NCBI RefSeq assembly: GCF_003946545.1
Contig: NZ_RHOA01000002.1
Location: 124,001 to 188,000, forward strand
Direction of reading: 5' to 3'
Length of the DNA stretch: 64,000 nucleotides
Origin: Levilactobacillus tangyuanensis
GTDB taxonomy: Bacteria > Bacillota > Bacilli > Lactobacillales > Lactobacillaceae
Shown here: positions 33,637 to 43,458 of the stretch, piece by piece
How positions within the stretch are numbered: the first letter of the stretch is position 1
How the letters are laid out: every line of letters starts with the position of its first letter
Program-made: the position numbers and the translations under genes
Notes under the pieces: model-generated
Told to the model about the DNA's origin: nothing
What the model saw: the letters and a program-made list of their open reading frames with translations, nothing else
Databases searched by the model: none

Positions 33637-34596
33637 TTAGTCTTTGATCAATGACGCTTCATGAGCACGCTTGGTGTACATGTCGATTTCATCATCGGCC
33701 GCACGAACCCAGTGCCGTGGTGAGATTTCCACCATGTGACGGGTCTTGCCATCATTTTCTTGGCTACCGTCGTAGGCGATCTCTTGACGAGTCCGTTCGA
33801 ACTCGGGATCGGGTACTGGCACTGCAGACAACAGACTCTTGGTGTAGTCATGCAGTGGATGTGCATAGATTTCATCGGAATCGGCAATTTCCAACATCCG
33901 GCCATAGTGCATAACACCAATCCGGTCAGAGATGTATTTCACCATCGAAAGGTCATGGGCGATGAACAGGTACGTTAAGCCCTGTTCTCGTTGCAGCTTC
34001 TTCATCAGGTTAACCACTTGGGCTTGAATCGACACGTCCAATGCGGAGATTGGTTCGTCAGCAATGACGAACTTAGGATCCACAGCTAACGCCCGGGCAA
34101 TCCCAATCCGTTGCCGTTGTCCACCAGAGAATTCGTGGGGGTACCGACTGGAATGGTCCTTGTTCAACCCAACGGTTTCCAGCAAGTCTTCAACCTTCTT
34201 AGAACGATCGGCATCGTCCTTAGCCAAATGGTTGATATCAATGCCTTCAGCCACAATATCCTTAACCTTCATCCGTGGATTCAAGGAAGCATAGGGGTCT
34301 TGAAAGATCATTTGCATGTCTTGCCGGAATTCACGGTGATCGGCGGCACTGGTGAAAGTGTCAACATTCTTCCCATTGAATAAGATCTCACCTGCCGTTG
34401 GTTCGTAGAGGTGAATGATTGCCCGACCAGTCGTGGTCTTCCCGGAACCAGATTCACCAACCAGCCCAAACGTCTCGCCCCGGTAGATATCAAAGGAAAT
34501 ATCATCGACAGCCCGAACTTCATCGGGTTTGCCCACGTTGAAGTATTGCTTGAGGTGCTTTACTTCGAGGATTTTCTCGGCATTTTCATAGTCCAT
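33637..34596 (-). CDS. oppF: Oligopeptide ABC transporter ATP-binding protein OppF
   Basis: 319 residues. Walker A GESGSGKTT, ABC signature FSGGQRQRIGIARAL and Walker B KFVIADEPISALD are intact, and the C-terminus carries the Opp/Dpp extension (HPLHDYTKSLLSAVPVPDP). It pairs with OppD to drive peptide import. The start overlaps the oppD stop by one base (TAATG). It is the last gene of the operon oppA-B-C-D-F and is followed by a terminator. Confidence 0.95.
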   Translation of the reverse strand: MDYENAEKILEVKHLKQYFNVGKPDEVRAVDDISFDIYRGETFGLVGESGSGKTTTGRAIIHLYEPTAGEILFNGKNVDTFTSAADHREFRQDMQMIFQDPYASLNPRMKVKDIVAEGIDINHLAKDDADRSKKVEDLLETVGLNKDHSSRYPHEFSGGQRQRIGIARALAVDPKFVIADEPISALDVSIQAQVVNLMKKLQREQGLTYLFIAHDLSMVKYISDRIGVMHYGRMLEIADSDEIYAHPLHDYTKSLLSAVPVPDPEFERTRQEIAYDGSQENDGKTRHMVEISPRHWVRAADDEIDMYTKRAHEASLIKD

Positions 34597-35696
34597 TATT
34601 GCTTTTCCTCCTCTTCTTCAACCGGACCCTGAGTCCGTTGCTGTGCTAACAGTTCCTTGTGCATCGTGGCGTATTGCTTTTGCCGTTCAACGATTTGTTC
34701 TGGTGGCGTCACCTTAGGTGCATCCGGATGGAGCAACCAGGTCGCGGCGTAATGCGTATCGGAAACCTTGAAGAATGGCGGCTCTTTCTCCGTATCAATC
34801 TTCAACGCATAGGCGTTCCGAGCAGCAAAGGCATCACCCTTTGGTGGGTCCAATAAGTCCGGTGGCGTCCCTGGAATCGATGGCAATTCGTCGCCACCAG
34901 TATCCAAGGTTGGCATCGAACTCAGCAAGCCCCACGTGTAGGGATGCTTAGGATTGTAGAAGATCTCGTCGACGGTCCCGTATTCCACGATTTTACCCGC
35001 GTACATAACGGCCACCCGGTCGGCCATCCCAGCAACCACCCCTAAGTCATGGGTGATGAAGATGATGGACGTCGAAATCTTATCTTGCAGTTCCTTCATC
35101 AGATTCAAGATTTGTGCTTGAATCGTCACATCCAACGCCGTCGTTGGTTCGTCGGCAATCAGAATTTCTGGGTAGTTAATCAGGGCAATGGCGATAACGA
35201 TCCGTTGCCGCATCCCACCTGAGAACTGGTGAGGATAGTCGTTAATCCGATTTTCGGCATCGGTGATCCCGACCAGCTTCATCATTTCCAAGGCTTGGGC
35301 TAACGCCTTTTCCTTCTTCATCCCCTTGTGAATCATGAGGGGTTCGGCAATTTGCCGACCAATCTTCATGGTTGGGTCCAAGGAGGTCATCGGGTCTTGG
35401 AAGATTTCGGCAATATCTTGGCCCCGAATCTTTTCCATGTCGGCCTCACTCTTCTTGAGCAAGTCCTCCCCTTTATACTTAATGGTTCCACTAGCAATGT
35501 CCGCGTTATTGGCGTTTAAGCCCATGATTGTCCGTGTCGTCACTGACTTACCGGAACCAGACTCCCCAACAATGGCAAGGGTTTCACCCTTACGTAAGTC
35601 GAAGCTGACGTTCCGAATAGCCTTAACGTCACCGGCATAAGTCTTAAAGTCAACTTGTAAGTCGCGAACTTCCAAAATGTTCTTGTCGTTATCCAT
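34596..35696 (-). CDS. oppD: Oligopeptide ABC transporter ATP-binding protein OppD
   Basis: 366 residues. Walker A GESGSGKSVTTRTIMG, signature FSGGMRQRIVIAIALI, Walker B EILIADEPTTALD, and a C-terminal Opp domain with NPKHPYTWGLLSSMPTLD and GDAFAARNAYAL. The last positions end in an acidic EEEEEKQ tail. It lies 13 bp after oppC; the ribosome binding site is weak, so translation may be coupled. It is a partner of OppF in the heterodimeric motor. Confidence 0.95.
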   Translation of the reverse strand: MDNDKNILEVRDLQVDFKTYAGDVKAIRNVSFDLRKGETLAIVGESGSGKSVTTRTIMGLNANNADIASGTIKYKGEDLLKKSEADMEKIRGQDIAEIFQDPMTSLDPTMKIGRQIAEPLMIHKGMKKEKALAQALEMMKLVGITDAENRINDYPHQFSGGMRQRIVIAIALINYPEILIADEPTTALDVTIQAQILNLMKELQDKISTSIIFITHDLGVVAGMADRVAVMYAGKIVEYGTVDEIFYNPKHPYTWGLLSSMPTLDTGGDELPSIPGTPPDLLDPPKGDAFAARNAYALKIDTEKEPPFFKVSDTHYAATWLLHPDAPKVTPPEQIVERQKQYATMHKELLAQQRTQGPVEEEEEKQ

Positions 35697-35709
35697 GACG
35701 TTTCTTCAC

Positions 35710-36735
35710 CTACTCTTTCGTCCGGGGGTCAAATGCATCCCGCAAGCCATCACCTAACAGGTTAAAGGCTAACATGATAATAGAGAGAACCAGTGCTGGC
35801 CACCACATTTGGTAAGGCAGGAACTGGAAGTTCTTTTGCCCATCGTTCAACAACGTCCCTAGTGATGCTTGGGGCGAAGAAATCCCAATCCCGATGTAGG
35901 ACAAGGTTGCTTCGAAGAAGATCGCGTTAGGAATCGTGAACATGGTGTTAATGATGATGACACTGGAAAGGTTTGGCAATAAATGTTTGAAGGCGATCTT
36001 TAATGGGCGTTCACCCAAGGTTCTCGCGGCCAAGATAAATTCTTGTTCCTTTAATTCCAGTGTCTGCGCTCTGACTAGCCGAGCCATGTTGGTCCAGGAG
36101 GTCAAGGCAATCGCGATGATAATGGAAAGCATCCCGGGTTTCAGAATCAAAATCAACAGGACAATCACCACTAAGTTAGGGATAGACAGGATGATTTCAA
36201 TGACCCGTTGCATGAACGTGTCAATTCGACCACCCTTCCAGCCGGAGAACATCCCGTATGCAACCCCAATTGTCAGGTCAAATAACGTGGCAACTAAGGC
36301 AATGATGAGGGAAACTCGGGTCCCGTAAAGTACCCGGGAGAAGAGGTCCCGACCTAAGTAGTCGGTCCCCATGATGTAATGGACGTTTGAAGCGCCCGCT
36401 TGTTTGTAAGCGTCAATCCGTTGGCCCGCTTGAACCAACGTCCCGTTGAACCCATTGATGTTAATTCCAGGAATCTTTGAAGGTAGGTTCGCATATGAAG
36501 GATTAACCGCATTGGGATTGTGGGGAGAAACGAAGATGGACCCAAAGGCCATCAAAAAGATAATTGCCAGAATGATCAGAGATGCCCAGGCACCCTTGTT
36601 CTTCTTCAACCGGCGCCATGCATCTTGCGCGAAGGTTAACGAAGGTGCCGCAATCTTTTCACTGTCCAGCGCTGCCCGGTCATCGGCTGAAATTGGCTTA
36701 AAGCTATCTTCAGGGAGTTTTACTGTATCTGCCAT
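35710..36735 (-). CDS. oppC: Oligopeptide ABC transporter permease OppC
   Basis: 341 residues with a long soluble N-terminus, TM1 near residues 53-75, and five more helices. The permease EAA loop reads AARTLGERPLKIAFKHLLPNL. MGTDYLGRDLFSRVLYGTRVSL is the typical OppC/DppC segment before TM2. It forms the channel with OppB. AGGAGG precedes the ATG; it starts 11 bp after oppB. Confidence 0.95.
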   Translation of the reverse strand: MADTVKLPEDSFKPISADDRAALDSEKIAAPSLTFAQDAWRRLKKNKGAWASLIILAIIFLMAFGSIFVSPHNPNAVNPSYANLPSKIPGININGFNGTLVQAGQRIDAYKQAGASNVHYIMGTDYLGRDLFSRVLYGTRVSLIIALVATLFDLTIGVAYGMFSGWKGGRIDTFMQRVIEIILSIPNLVVIVLLILILKPGMLSIIIAIALTSWTNMARLVRAQTLELKEQEFILAARTLGERPLKIAFKHLLPNLSSVIIINTMFTIPNAIFFEATLSYIGIGISSPQASLGTLLNDGQKNFQFLPYQMWWPALVLSIIMLAFNLLGDGLRDAFDPRTKE

Positions 36736-36746
36736 TTATTTACCTC

Positions 36747-37676
36747 CTAGTTAGCCTTTCCTGTAAGCCGAATCCGTGGGTCAACGATTCCGTAAAGGAT
36801 ATCGGTGAACAACAGAACGACACATAACATGAATGAGTAAACGATCGTCAATCCCATGATGGTTGGGTAGTCGTTAGTCAAGACTGACTTAACGAATTGT
36901 TCCCCAATCCCAGGGATGGAGAAGATGTTTTCAACAACCATGGAACCCGTCATGATGTTAACCGCTAACGGCCCAACGATCGTGATTAGAGGAATCAAAC
37001 TGTTCCGCAACGCGTGATGGAAGATCACACCAGTCTTGCTCAGCCCTTTGGCCTTCGCTAACTCAATGTAATCCGAACTCAACACGTCGACCATTTCGGT
37101 TCGGACGAACCGCGCCGATTCAGCCAGCGGTTGCGCCCCCAGCGCCAATGTTGGCAACACCGTGTAGATGAAGCCACCCCATTCAGCGATTGGGAACCAT
37201 CCCGCCTTTAACCCCAAGTAGTATTGGAGCAAGACGGCTAAGACGAAGGAAGGAATTGAAATCCCTAAGATTGAAACAACCGTCGTGGTTGAGTCAACCC
37301 AGGTATTTTGTTTCATCGCACCGAAGGCCCCGATGATAATCCCAATGATGACACCGACGACCATAGCTTGCAGCCCAATCTGTAAGGAAGGCCCGATCCG
37401 ACTTGAAATCAAGTAAGAAACAGGTTGATCGCTGAATTGGAATGAGGTCCCGAAGTTCCCCTTAACCGCACCGGCGAGGTACAGAAGGTATTGCTGCCAT
37501 ACGGGTTTGTTCAGGCCATATTGTTCGTAAATTAACGCAATTTGACTCTTGGACAACTTCGCTTGGTTGGTCAGTGGCGTCCCGGGTAACAACTTCATCA
37601 GGAAAAACGTCACGGTAATAACAATGAATAAGGTCAGGATCAGATAGAAGATCCGCTTTGCTAGGTACTTTGCCAT
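36747..37676 (-). CDS. oppB: Oligopeptide ABC transporter permease OppB
   Basis: 309 residues from ATG 37676 (GAGAGG 7 bases upstream; the five extra codons in the longer frame overlap that site). Six TM helices; ELAKAKGLSKTGVIFHHALRNSLIPLI is the EAA loop, and FFLMKLLPGTPLTNQAKLSKSQI is typical of the OppB periplasmic start. It is the channel partner of OppC. The preceding gene, oppA1, ends about 195 bp upstream, with a stem-loop between. Confidence 0.95.
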   Translation of the reverse strand: MAKYLAKRIFYLILTLFIVITVTFFLMKLLPGTPLTNQAKLSKSQIALIYEQYGLNKPVWQQYLLYLAGAVKGNFGTSFQFSDQPVSYLISSRIGPSLQIGLQAMVVGVIIGIIIGAFGAMKQNTWVDSTTTVVSILGISIPSFVLAVLLQYYLGLKAGWFPIAEWGGFIYTVLPTLALGAQPLAESARFVRTEMVDVLSSDYIELAKAKGLSKTGVIFHHALRNSLIPLITIVGPLAVNIMTGSMVVENIFSIPGIGEQFVKSVLTNDYPTIMGLTIVYSFMLCVVLLFTDILYGIVDPRIRLTGKAN

Positions 37677-37825
37677 TTGTTTACCTCTCAATCAGTAGAC
37701 TTATTCGTTACCGTTAAGTTGTTAAACTTAACAAAAACTCCACGAAAACAACAAGATGATGAATGATTGCAATAATATCGAAAAGTAAGGACCAACTCGC
37801 GTCAATCCTTACTCCCCGATAAAGC

Positions 37826-37855
37826 TTATTATGTCGGCGAACCGACGAGTAATAA
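37826..37855 (-). promoter_or_regulatory. Intercistronic stem-loop between oppA1 and oppB
   Basis: GTCGG-CGAA-CCGAC with outer TTATT/AATAA pairs and no long T run. It is placed just after the oppA1 stop codon. This layout often stabilises the binding-protein mRNA relative to the permease genes, and partial termination is also possible. Confidence 0.5.
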
Positions 37856-37871
37856 CAGAATTAATCGTGGC

Positions 37872-39497
37872 TTACTTAGAAATGTAAGCTTTGCTGAAGT
37901 CCCAGTTGGCGCCGGTTGGGAAGTAAATCAATCCCTTAACATTGGACTTAACCAATTGTGCCTTACCTTGTTGGTAAACAGGGATGATCCCTTGGTCGCT
38001 TAAGATGGTCTTTTGAGCATTGACCATGTCGTTCCAACGAGCATCGGCATTGTTGGCATCCTTACCGCTTGCGGCCTTAACGTACTTGTCGTAAGCAGAT
38101 GAGGACCATTTCCCGTTGTTGTAAGAGTTACCTGAGGTGAACAAGGATAAGAAGGAGATTGGGTCAGGGAAGTCGGCACCCCATGCGGAGATAACGGCAT
38201 CGAATTGACCATTTTGTGAACGACTCAAACGGGTCTTGAATGGTAAGTTACTGTTCGTGACCTTGATGTTGCCTAACTTAGCCCATTGACTTTGAACAAA
38301 CTCAGCGGAGTTCTTACCAGCTGGCGTGTCGTCAGCAAGCAGGGTCAATGAGTAGCTTGAACGACCAGTTTCCTTCAAGGCTTCTTTCCAAAGCTTCTTG
38401 GCCTTGGTTAAGTCTTGCGTGGTTGCTGATGGTACAGCGGCATCATCGTTGAAGTCCTTACCATTCTTAGATGCTAAGCCGGTTGAAACTAAGCCATCGG
38501 CAGCAGTTGAGCCGTCTTGTAAGACCTTGTTTACGAATTGCTTCCGGTTGATAGCCAATGATAAGGCTTGACGAGCCTTCTTGTTCTTCATCATTGAATC
38601 TTTCTTTTCGTTCATTTCAATGTAGAAGGTCGAAGCACTCTTCCGTTCAACGTATTGTTTGGAGTTCTTGTAGTTCTTAGGTTGTTGACCACTCAGGTAC
38701 GTTGCATCCAACTTGCCACTCTGGTATTGACTCAAAGCCGTTTGTGGATCCTTAATCGTCTTGACGTTGATCTTCTTAAGTTTAACATTCTTAGCGTTCC
38801 AGTAGGAAGGGTTTTTACTCATGGTCCAGTTGTCTGACGTCCCGGTCCAGTAAGTTAGCTTGAATGGGCCGTTGTAGACGTTGTCTTGAGCGTTGGTAGC
38901 ATACTTCTTACCGTACTTTTCAACAACTGATTGACTTTGTGGGAAGAACATTGGACTAGCAACTAAGGCTGGGAAGTAGCTCGTTGCTTGGGTCAAGGTC
39001 ACAACCACTTTGTAGTTGCCTTCTGCCTTAATCCCTAAGCTAGAAACAGGCTTCTTCTTGGCGATGATGGCGTTGGCATTCTTAACCTGCGCATACATGT
39101 AAGCATATTGAGAAGCGGTCTTAGGATTAACGGTGCGTTGCCAGGCAAAGACGAAATCTTTAGCAGTAACTGGCTTCCCGTTACTCCATTTGGATTTACG
39201 AAGATTGAAGGTATAAGTTTTCCCGTCTTTGGACTTGGAATAGCTCTTAGCAACACCAGGAAGCGTCTTGCTGTTCTTACCGAATCGGAGTAAACCTTCG
39301 CCAGTGTTGTTCGTGGTTTCCCCTGAAACCACGTCGGTGGCGGTTGATGTATCCATAGAAGGTAATGCTGAGTTTTCCATCCAATTTAACGTCTGTTTGC
39401 TTGAATCTGAACTAGATGACGAAGACCCACACGCCGCCAGGAAAACTGCGGAGAACAGAGCCACCGTCCCTAATTTGACTGCCGAATTAATTTTCAT
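37872..39497 (-). CDS. oppA: Oligopeptide-binding lipoprotein OppA, copy 1 (operon copy)
   Basis: 541 residues. A lipoprotein signal peptide ends in the lipobox LAAC (FSAVFLAACGSSSSSS). The SBP_bac_5 domain then runs to the C-terminus; GNNTGEGLLRFGKNSKTLPGVAKSY and LRKSKWSNGKPVTAKDFVFAWQRTVNPKT are the family blocks. It captures extracellular peptides for OppBCDF. It is the copy directly upstream of oppB and shares its strand. It closely resembles the two upstream copies in length and leader (AGAGGGGTTGGA before the ATG). Confidence 0.95.
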   Translation of the reverse strand: MKINSAVKLGTVALFSAVFLAACGSSSSSSDSSKQTLNWMENSALPSMDTSTATDVVSGETTNNTGEGLLRFGKNSKTLPGVAKSYSKSKDGKTYTFNLRKSKWSNGKPVTAKDFVFAWQRTVNPKTASQYAYMYAQVKNANAIIAKKKPVSSLGIKAEGNYKVVVTLTQATSYFPALVASPMFFPQSQSVVEKYGKKYATNAQDNVYNGPFKLTYWTGTSDNWTMSKNPSYWNAKNVKLKKINVKTIKDPQTALSQYQSGKLDATYLSGQQPKNYKNSKQYVERKSASTFYIEMNEKKDSMMKNKKARQALSLAINRKQFVNKVLQDGSTAADGLVSTGLASKNGKDFNDDAAVPSATTQDLTKAKKLWKEALKETGRSSYSLTLLADDTPAGKNSAEFVQSQWAKLGNIKVTNSNLPFKTRLSRSQNGQFDAVISAWGADFPDPISFLSLFTSGNSYNNGKWSSSAYDKYVKAASGKDANNADARWNDMVNAQKTILSDQGIIPVYQQGKAQLVKSNVKGLIYFPTGANWDFSKAYISK

Positions 39498-39560
39498 TAA
39501 TATCCAACCCCTCTTAGTTGTTTGAGCAATGAATTGACAACCTCAAATTTGATGTTTCCA

Positions 39561-39589
39561 ATTGTATATTAGAAAACAATTAAAATCAA
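39561..39589 (-). promoter_or_regulatory. Promoter of oppA copy 1
   Basis: Minus-strand TTGATT (39584-39589), 17-bp spacer starting TTAATTGTTTT, -10 TACAAT (39561-39566). The -35 and first half of the spacer are identical to the oppA copy 3 promoter. The remaining gap up to 39838 is AT-rich and contains no gene. Confidence 0.7.
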
Positions 39590-39838
39590 TAACAAAAACT
39601 AATTTATTTTAACTTTTCATAAACAAATGCTGCAGTTACAACGTTTCTGCCCAAAAATTAAAATTTGATTTCACATTTTGAATACGTTTATTCGTTACTT
39701 TTTGTATAGCATATACAGATTTATGAGAATTTTTTCGTTCAAAACTTTTAATTATTCAACTTTGTTCGAAAATGAGAACGACTAAATGACCACTAGCTGG
39801 CAGCTGGCCCACCTTTCACTCCCAATAAAACGGCCTAA

Positions 39839-39870
39839 CAAAAGAGCCTGGGTTTTGGCCCCAGGCTCTT
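39839..39870 (-). terminator. Terminator of oppA copy 2
   Basis: AAGAGCCTGG / CCAGGCTCTT stem with T on the minus strand side, just after the stop codon. It separates copy 2 from the opp operon. Confidence 0.85.
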
Positions 39871-39880
39871 GTGATCTATC

Positions 39881-41506
39881 TTATTTAGCGATGTAGGCCC
39901 GACTGTAATCCCAGTTGGCACCAACTGGGAAGTAGACGACACCCTTGACCTTAGACTTCATTAATTGTGGAATCCCCGTTTGGTAAACCGGAATGATCCC
40001 TTGGTCTTTGAGCAGAACCTTCTGCGCATCGACCAGGTTTTGCCACCGAGCAGCGGGCTTGTTGGCATTTGTTACCGAAGCATCCTTCATCAACTTGTCG
40101 TAAGACTTGTTAGACCACCGACCGTTGTTGTAACTGGTCCCGGTCGTGAAGAGCGACAGGTCGGTTGATGGATCTGGGTAGTCGGCACTCCAACCACTAA
40201 CAACGGCTTGGAATTGACCATTTTGTGACCGTGACAACCGTGTCTTGTAAGGAATGTTGGAATTCGTTACCTTGAAGTTTGACAACTTTGTCCACTGACT
40301 TTGAATGTATTCCGTGGCACTCTTGCCGGCTGGCGTATCGTCGGCCAACAACGTCAGGGAGTAACTCTTACGCCCTGTTTCCTTCAAGGCCTGCTTCCAG
40401 AGTGATTGGGCCTTCTTCAAATTGTAAGACGTTGCGGATGGCACTGTGGCTTCTGACGCGAAGTCCTTGCCGTTGCGAATGGCTAGGCCCTTGGAAACAA
40501 TCCCCGTTGCGGCCATAGACCCATCTTGCATGACCTTGTTCACGTATTGCTTCCGGTTGATAACCATGGACAAGGCTTGACGCGCCTTCTTGTTCTTAAG
40601 CATCGTGTCCTTCCGTTGGTTCAATTCAACGTAAGTAATCCGTGAGCTGGTCCGGGAATGGAAGTCTTTGTTATTTTTGTAATTCTTTGGTTGTTGACCA
40701 CTCAGTGTGATCGCATCCAGCTTGCCACTCTGGTATTGGCTAAGGGCGGTCTGTGGATCCTTAACGGCACTGTACTTCACGTGTTGGAGCTTAACCACCT
40801 TCGCGTTCCAGTACTTCTTGTTCTTGGTTAAGGTCCAGTTATCTGAGGTCCCAGACCATGACGTCAACTTGAAGGGACCATTGTAGACGTTGGTCTTGGC
40901 ATTGCTAGCGTAATTCTTACCGTACTTGTCAACGGCACCCTTGTTAACCGGGTAGAAACATTGTTGCGCGACTAATGTTGGGAAGTAACTAACTGGGTGT
41001 GCCAGTGTGACGACTAACTTGTAGTCCCCCACCTTCTTCACGCCCAGGGTCGATGTAGCCTTCTTCCCGGCCATGACGGCGTTAGCATTCTTAATGTCGC
41101 CATACAAGTAGGCGTATTCTGACCCGGTCTTAGGATCGACCGTCCGACGCCATGAGTAGACGAAGTCTTGCGCCGTCAGCTTATCGCCGTTGCTCCAGAC
41201 CGACTTCCGCAGGTTAAAGGTATAGGTCAACCCGTCCTTGGACTTAGAATAACTCTTCGCCAACCCGGGCAAGGTCTTGCTGTTCTTACCAAACCGTAGC
41301 AAACCTTCACCGGTGTTGTTCAACGTTTCCCCGGAAATAATATCCGTGGCTTTCGCATTATCCATTGAGGCTAATGCTGATGTTTCCATCAGGTTCAAGG
41401 TCTGATCCTTGGCCTGACTGCTACTGGACGAGTTCCCACACGCGGCAAGAATCACTGCTGCAAACGTGGCAACCGTCCCAAGCTTAATGGCTGATGTACC
41501 TTTCAT
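39881..41506 (-). CDS. oppA: Oligopeptide-binding lipoprotein OppA, copy 2
   Basis: 541 residues with the lipobox ILAAC and the SBP_bac_5 domain. It is the same length as copy 1 and aligns end to end by eye (for example NTGEGLLRFGKNSKTLPGLAKSYSKSKDG and QTALSQYQSGKLDA). It has its own promoter and terminator, so it is a stand-alone gene, presumably feeding the OppBCDF machine with a different peptide range. The leader AGAGGGGTCGGA matches that of the other copies. Confidence 0.93.
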   Translation of the reverse strand: MKGTSAIKLGTVATFAAVILAACGNSSSSSQAKDQTLNLMETSALASMDNAKATDIISGETLNNTGEGLLRFGKNSKTLPGLAKSYSKSKDGLTYTFNLRKSVWSNGDKLTAQDFVYSWRRTVDPKTGSEYAYLYGDIKNANAVMAGKKATSTLGVKKVGDYKLVVTLAHPVSYFPTLVAQQCFYPVNKGAVDKYGKNYASNAKTNVYNGPFKLTSWSGTSDNWTLTKNKKYWNAKVVKLQHVKYSAVKDPQTALSQYQSGKLDAITLSGQQPKNYKNNKDFHSRTSSRITYVELNQRKDTMLKNKKARQALSMVINRKQYVNKVMQDGSMAATGIVSKGLAIRNGKDFASEATVPSATSYNLKKAQSLWKQALKETGRKSYSLTLLADDTPAGKSATEYIQSQWTKLSNFKVTNSNIPYKTRLSRSQNGQFQAVVSGWSADYPDPSTDLSLFTTGTSYNNGRWSNKSYDKLMKDASVTNANKPAARWQNLVDAQKVLLKDQGIIPVYQTGIPQLMKSKVKGVVYFPVGANWDYSRAYIAK

Positions 41507-41557
41507 AAACTTCCGACCCCTCTATATGTAATGCTTGCTAACTTGACGTTGAAAACA

Positions 41558-41586
41558 ATACTAAATTAAAAATAGATTAGAATCAA
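41558..41586 (-). promoter_or_regulatory. Promoter of oppA copy 2
   Basis: Minus-strand TTGATT (41581-41586), 17-bp spacer, TAGTAT (41558-41563). Same -35 and spacing as the other two oppA promoters, but the spacer sequence has diverged. Confidence 0.65.
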
Positions 41587-41712
41587 TAGTAAATTTTAAT
41601 TCGATTGGTTTTTCCACCGTTCTAACCCCTATGTAACGGCTTTCTAGCCGATTATAATTTATTTTATATGAGAACACGATGATAAGGAAAGTCTAAGCTT
41701 CAATTGCCCCGA

Positions 41713-41742
41713 TCAAAAAAAGAGCGGCTCGCTGGCCGCTCC
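41713..41742 (-). terminator. Terminator of oppA copy 3
   Basis: GAGCGGC / GCCGCTC stem with a 6-nt loop, followed by T7 on the minus strand. Confidence 0.88.
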
Positions 41743-41766
41743 CCTTGCTTGTCATTCATCATCACA

Positions 41767-43404
41767 TTACTTAGCCATATAAGCATGGCTAAAGTCCCAG
41801 TTAGCGCCGACTGGGAAGTAAACAACGCCCTTGACGTTACTCTTAACCAATTGTGGCTTGCCTTGTTGATAGAATGGAATAATCCCTTGATCCTTCAATA
41901 AGACCCGTTGGGCCTTAATCAGATCTTGCCAACGCTTGCCAGTCTTATTGGCATCGGCACCGGTAGCGGCATCGATCAGCTTGTCATAGGTCTTGTTCGA
42001 CCACTTGCCTTCGTTATAAGAGTTCCCGGTGGTGAAGAGTTGTAGGAACGTGATTGGGTCGGCAAAGTCGGCCCCCCAGGCCGTCACAATACTGTCGAAG
42101 TCCCCACTGGCACACCGTGCGAGCACCGTCTTGTACGGCACGTTAGCATCGGTGACCTTCAATCCGGGTAACTTGGCCCATTGGCTTTGAATATATTCGG
42201 TTGAGCTCTTACCGGCAGCCGTATCATCCGCGGTCAACGTCATCGAGTAACTCTTACGACCGGTTTCCTTTAGGGCTTCCTTCCACAACTTCTTGGCCTT
42301 GGTCAGGTCTTGGCTCGTAGCCGATGGCACCTTAGCCGAAGCGGCGAAGTCCTTGCCCTTGTATGAGGCGAGTCCATCTGTCACTAACCCCGTTGGCGCC
42401 ACGGATCCATCGTCCATAATCTTATTGGTGAATTGTTGCCGGTTGATGGCGAGTGAAAGTGCTTGCCGAGCCTTCTTGTTCTTCATCATGGTGTCCTTAC
42501 GTTGGTTAACTTCAACGTAGGATGCCCGTGAACTGGTACGAGCAACGTATTCCTTACTGTTCTTGTAGTTCTTAGGTTGTTGGCCACTCAGGTAAATCGC
42601 ATCCAGCTTGCCACTTTGATATTGGCTCAAAGCCGTTTGGGGGTCCTTGACCGTGTTAAATGCCACCTTGTTGAGCTTAACGTTCTTGGCATTCCAGTAA
42701 CTGGCGTTCTTCGAAATCGTCCAGTTATCTGAAGTCCCCGACCAGGAGGTTAACTTGAAGGGACCGTTATAGACATTATCCGCAGCGTTGCTGGCATACT
42801 TCTTCCCGTAATGGTCCACGACCTTTTGATTCTGGGGGAAGAAGGTCGTTCCAGCAACCAGGTCTGGGAAATAGGAAACCGGGTGTGTCAGCGTGACGAC
42901 CAGCTTATAGTTGCCTTCCGCCTTGATGCCGAGACTAGAAACCGCCTTCTTGTGCTTCATGATGGCATTGGCATTCTGAACATCGCCGAATAGATAGGCA
43001 TATTCCGAAGCGGTCTTAGGGTTCACCGTGCGTTGCCAGGAATAGACAAAGTCCTTGGCCGTTACGGCATCCCCATTACTCCACTTAGACTTACGAAGAT
43101 TAAACGTGTAAGTTTTCCCATCCTTCGATTTGCTGTAGCTCTTGGCTACCCCGGGATGCAGGCTGGTCTTTTTTCCAACCCGCAGTAAGCCTTCACCCGT
43201 ATTGTTCAACGTTTCCGCAGAAACCGCATCGACGGATTTTGAAATATCCATCGTTGGCAATGCCGAGTTCTCCATCCAGGTTAAGGTTTGATCCTTCGCC
43301 TGGGCCTGACTGTTACTGGTACTTGATGTGGTCCCACAGGCAGCTAAAACACCCGCTGCTAAGGTTGCCACAGTTCCTAACTTAACCACTGAACTAATCT
43401 TCAT
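41767..43404 (-). CDS. oppA: Oligopeptide-binding lipoprotein OppA, copy 3
   Basis: 545 residues, lipobox VLAAC, and the full SBP_bac_5 domain. It shares with copy 1 the segments LTWMENSALPTMD and FNLRKSKWSNGDAVTAKDFVYSWQRTVNPKTASEYAY. The small length difference is in the linker after the lipobox (TTSSTSNSQAQAK). It is a separate transcription unit with promoter and terminator. It is divergent from hflX, which begins about 180 bp away. Confidence 0.93.
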   Translation of the reverse strand: MKISSVVKLGTVATLAAGVLAACGTTSSTSNSQAQAKDQTLTWMENSALPTMDISKSVDAVSAETLNNTGEGLLRVGKKTSLHPGVAKSYSKSKDGKTYTFNLRKSKWSNGDAVTAKDFVYSWQRTVNPKTASEYAYLFGDVQNANAIMKHKKAVSSLGIKAEGNYKLVVTLTHPVSYFPDLVAGTTFFPQNQKVVDHYGKKYASNAADNVYNGPFKLTSWSGTSDNWTISKNASYWNAKNVKLNKVAFNTVKDPQTALSQYQSGKLDAIYLSGQQPKNYKNSKEYVARTSSRASYVEVNQRKDTMMKNKKARQALSLAINRQQFTNKIMDDGSVAPTGLVTDGLASYKGKDFAASAKVPSATSQDLTKAKKLWKEALKETGRKSYSMTLTADDTAAGKSSTEYIQSQWAKLPGLKVTDANVPYKTVLARCASGDFDSIVTAWGADFADPITFLQLFTTGNSYNEGKWSNKTYDKLIDAATGADANKTGKRWQDLIKAQRVLLKDQGIIPFYQQGKPQLVKSNVKGVVYFPVGANWDFSHAYMAK

Positions 43405-43458
43405 CTAAGGTCCGACCCCTCTAAGTTTATAAACTGAATCTCTCTAAAACCGAGGATT

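Noticed and set aside
39590-39780. AT-rich segments upstream of oppA1 resembling a CodY box
   Set aside because: No stretch comes close enough to the AATTTTCWGAAAATT consensus to claim a site by eye.
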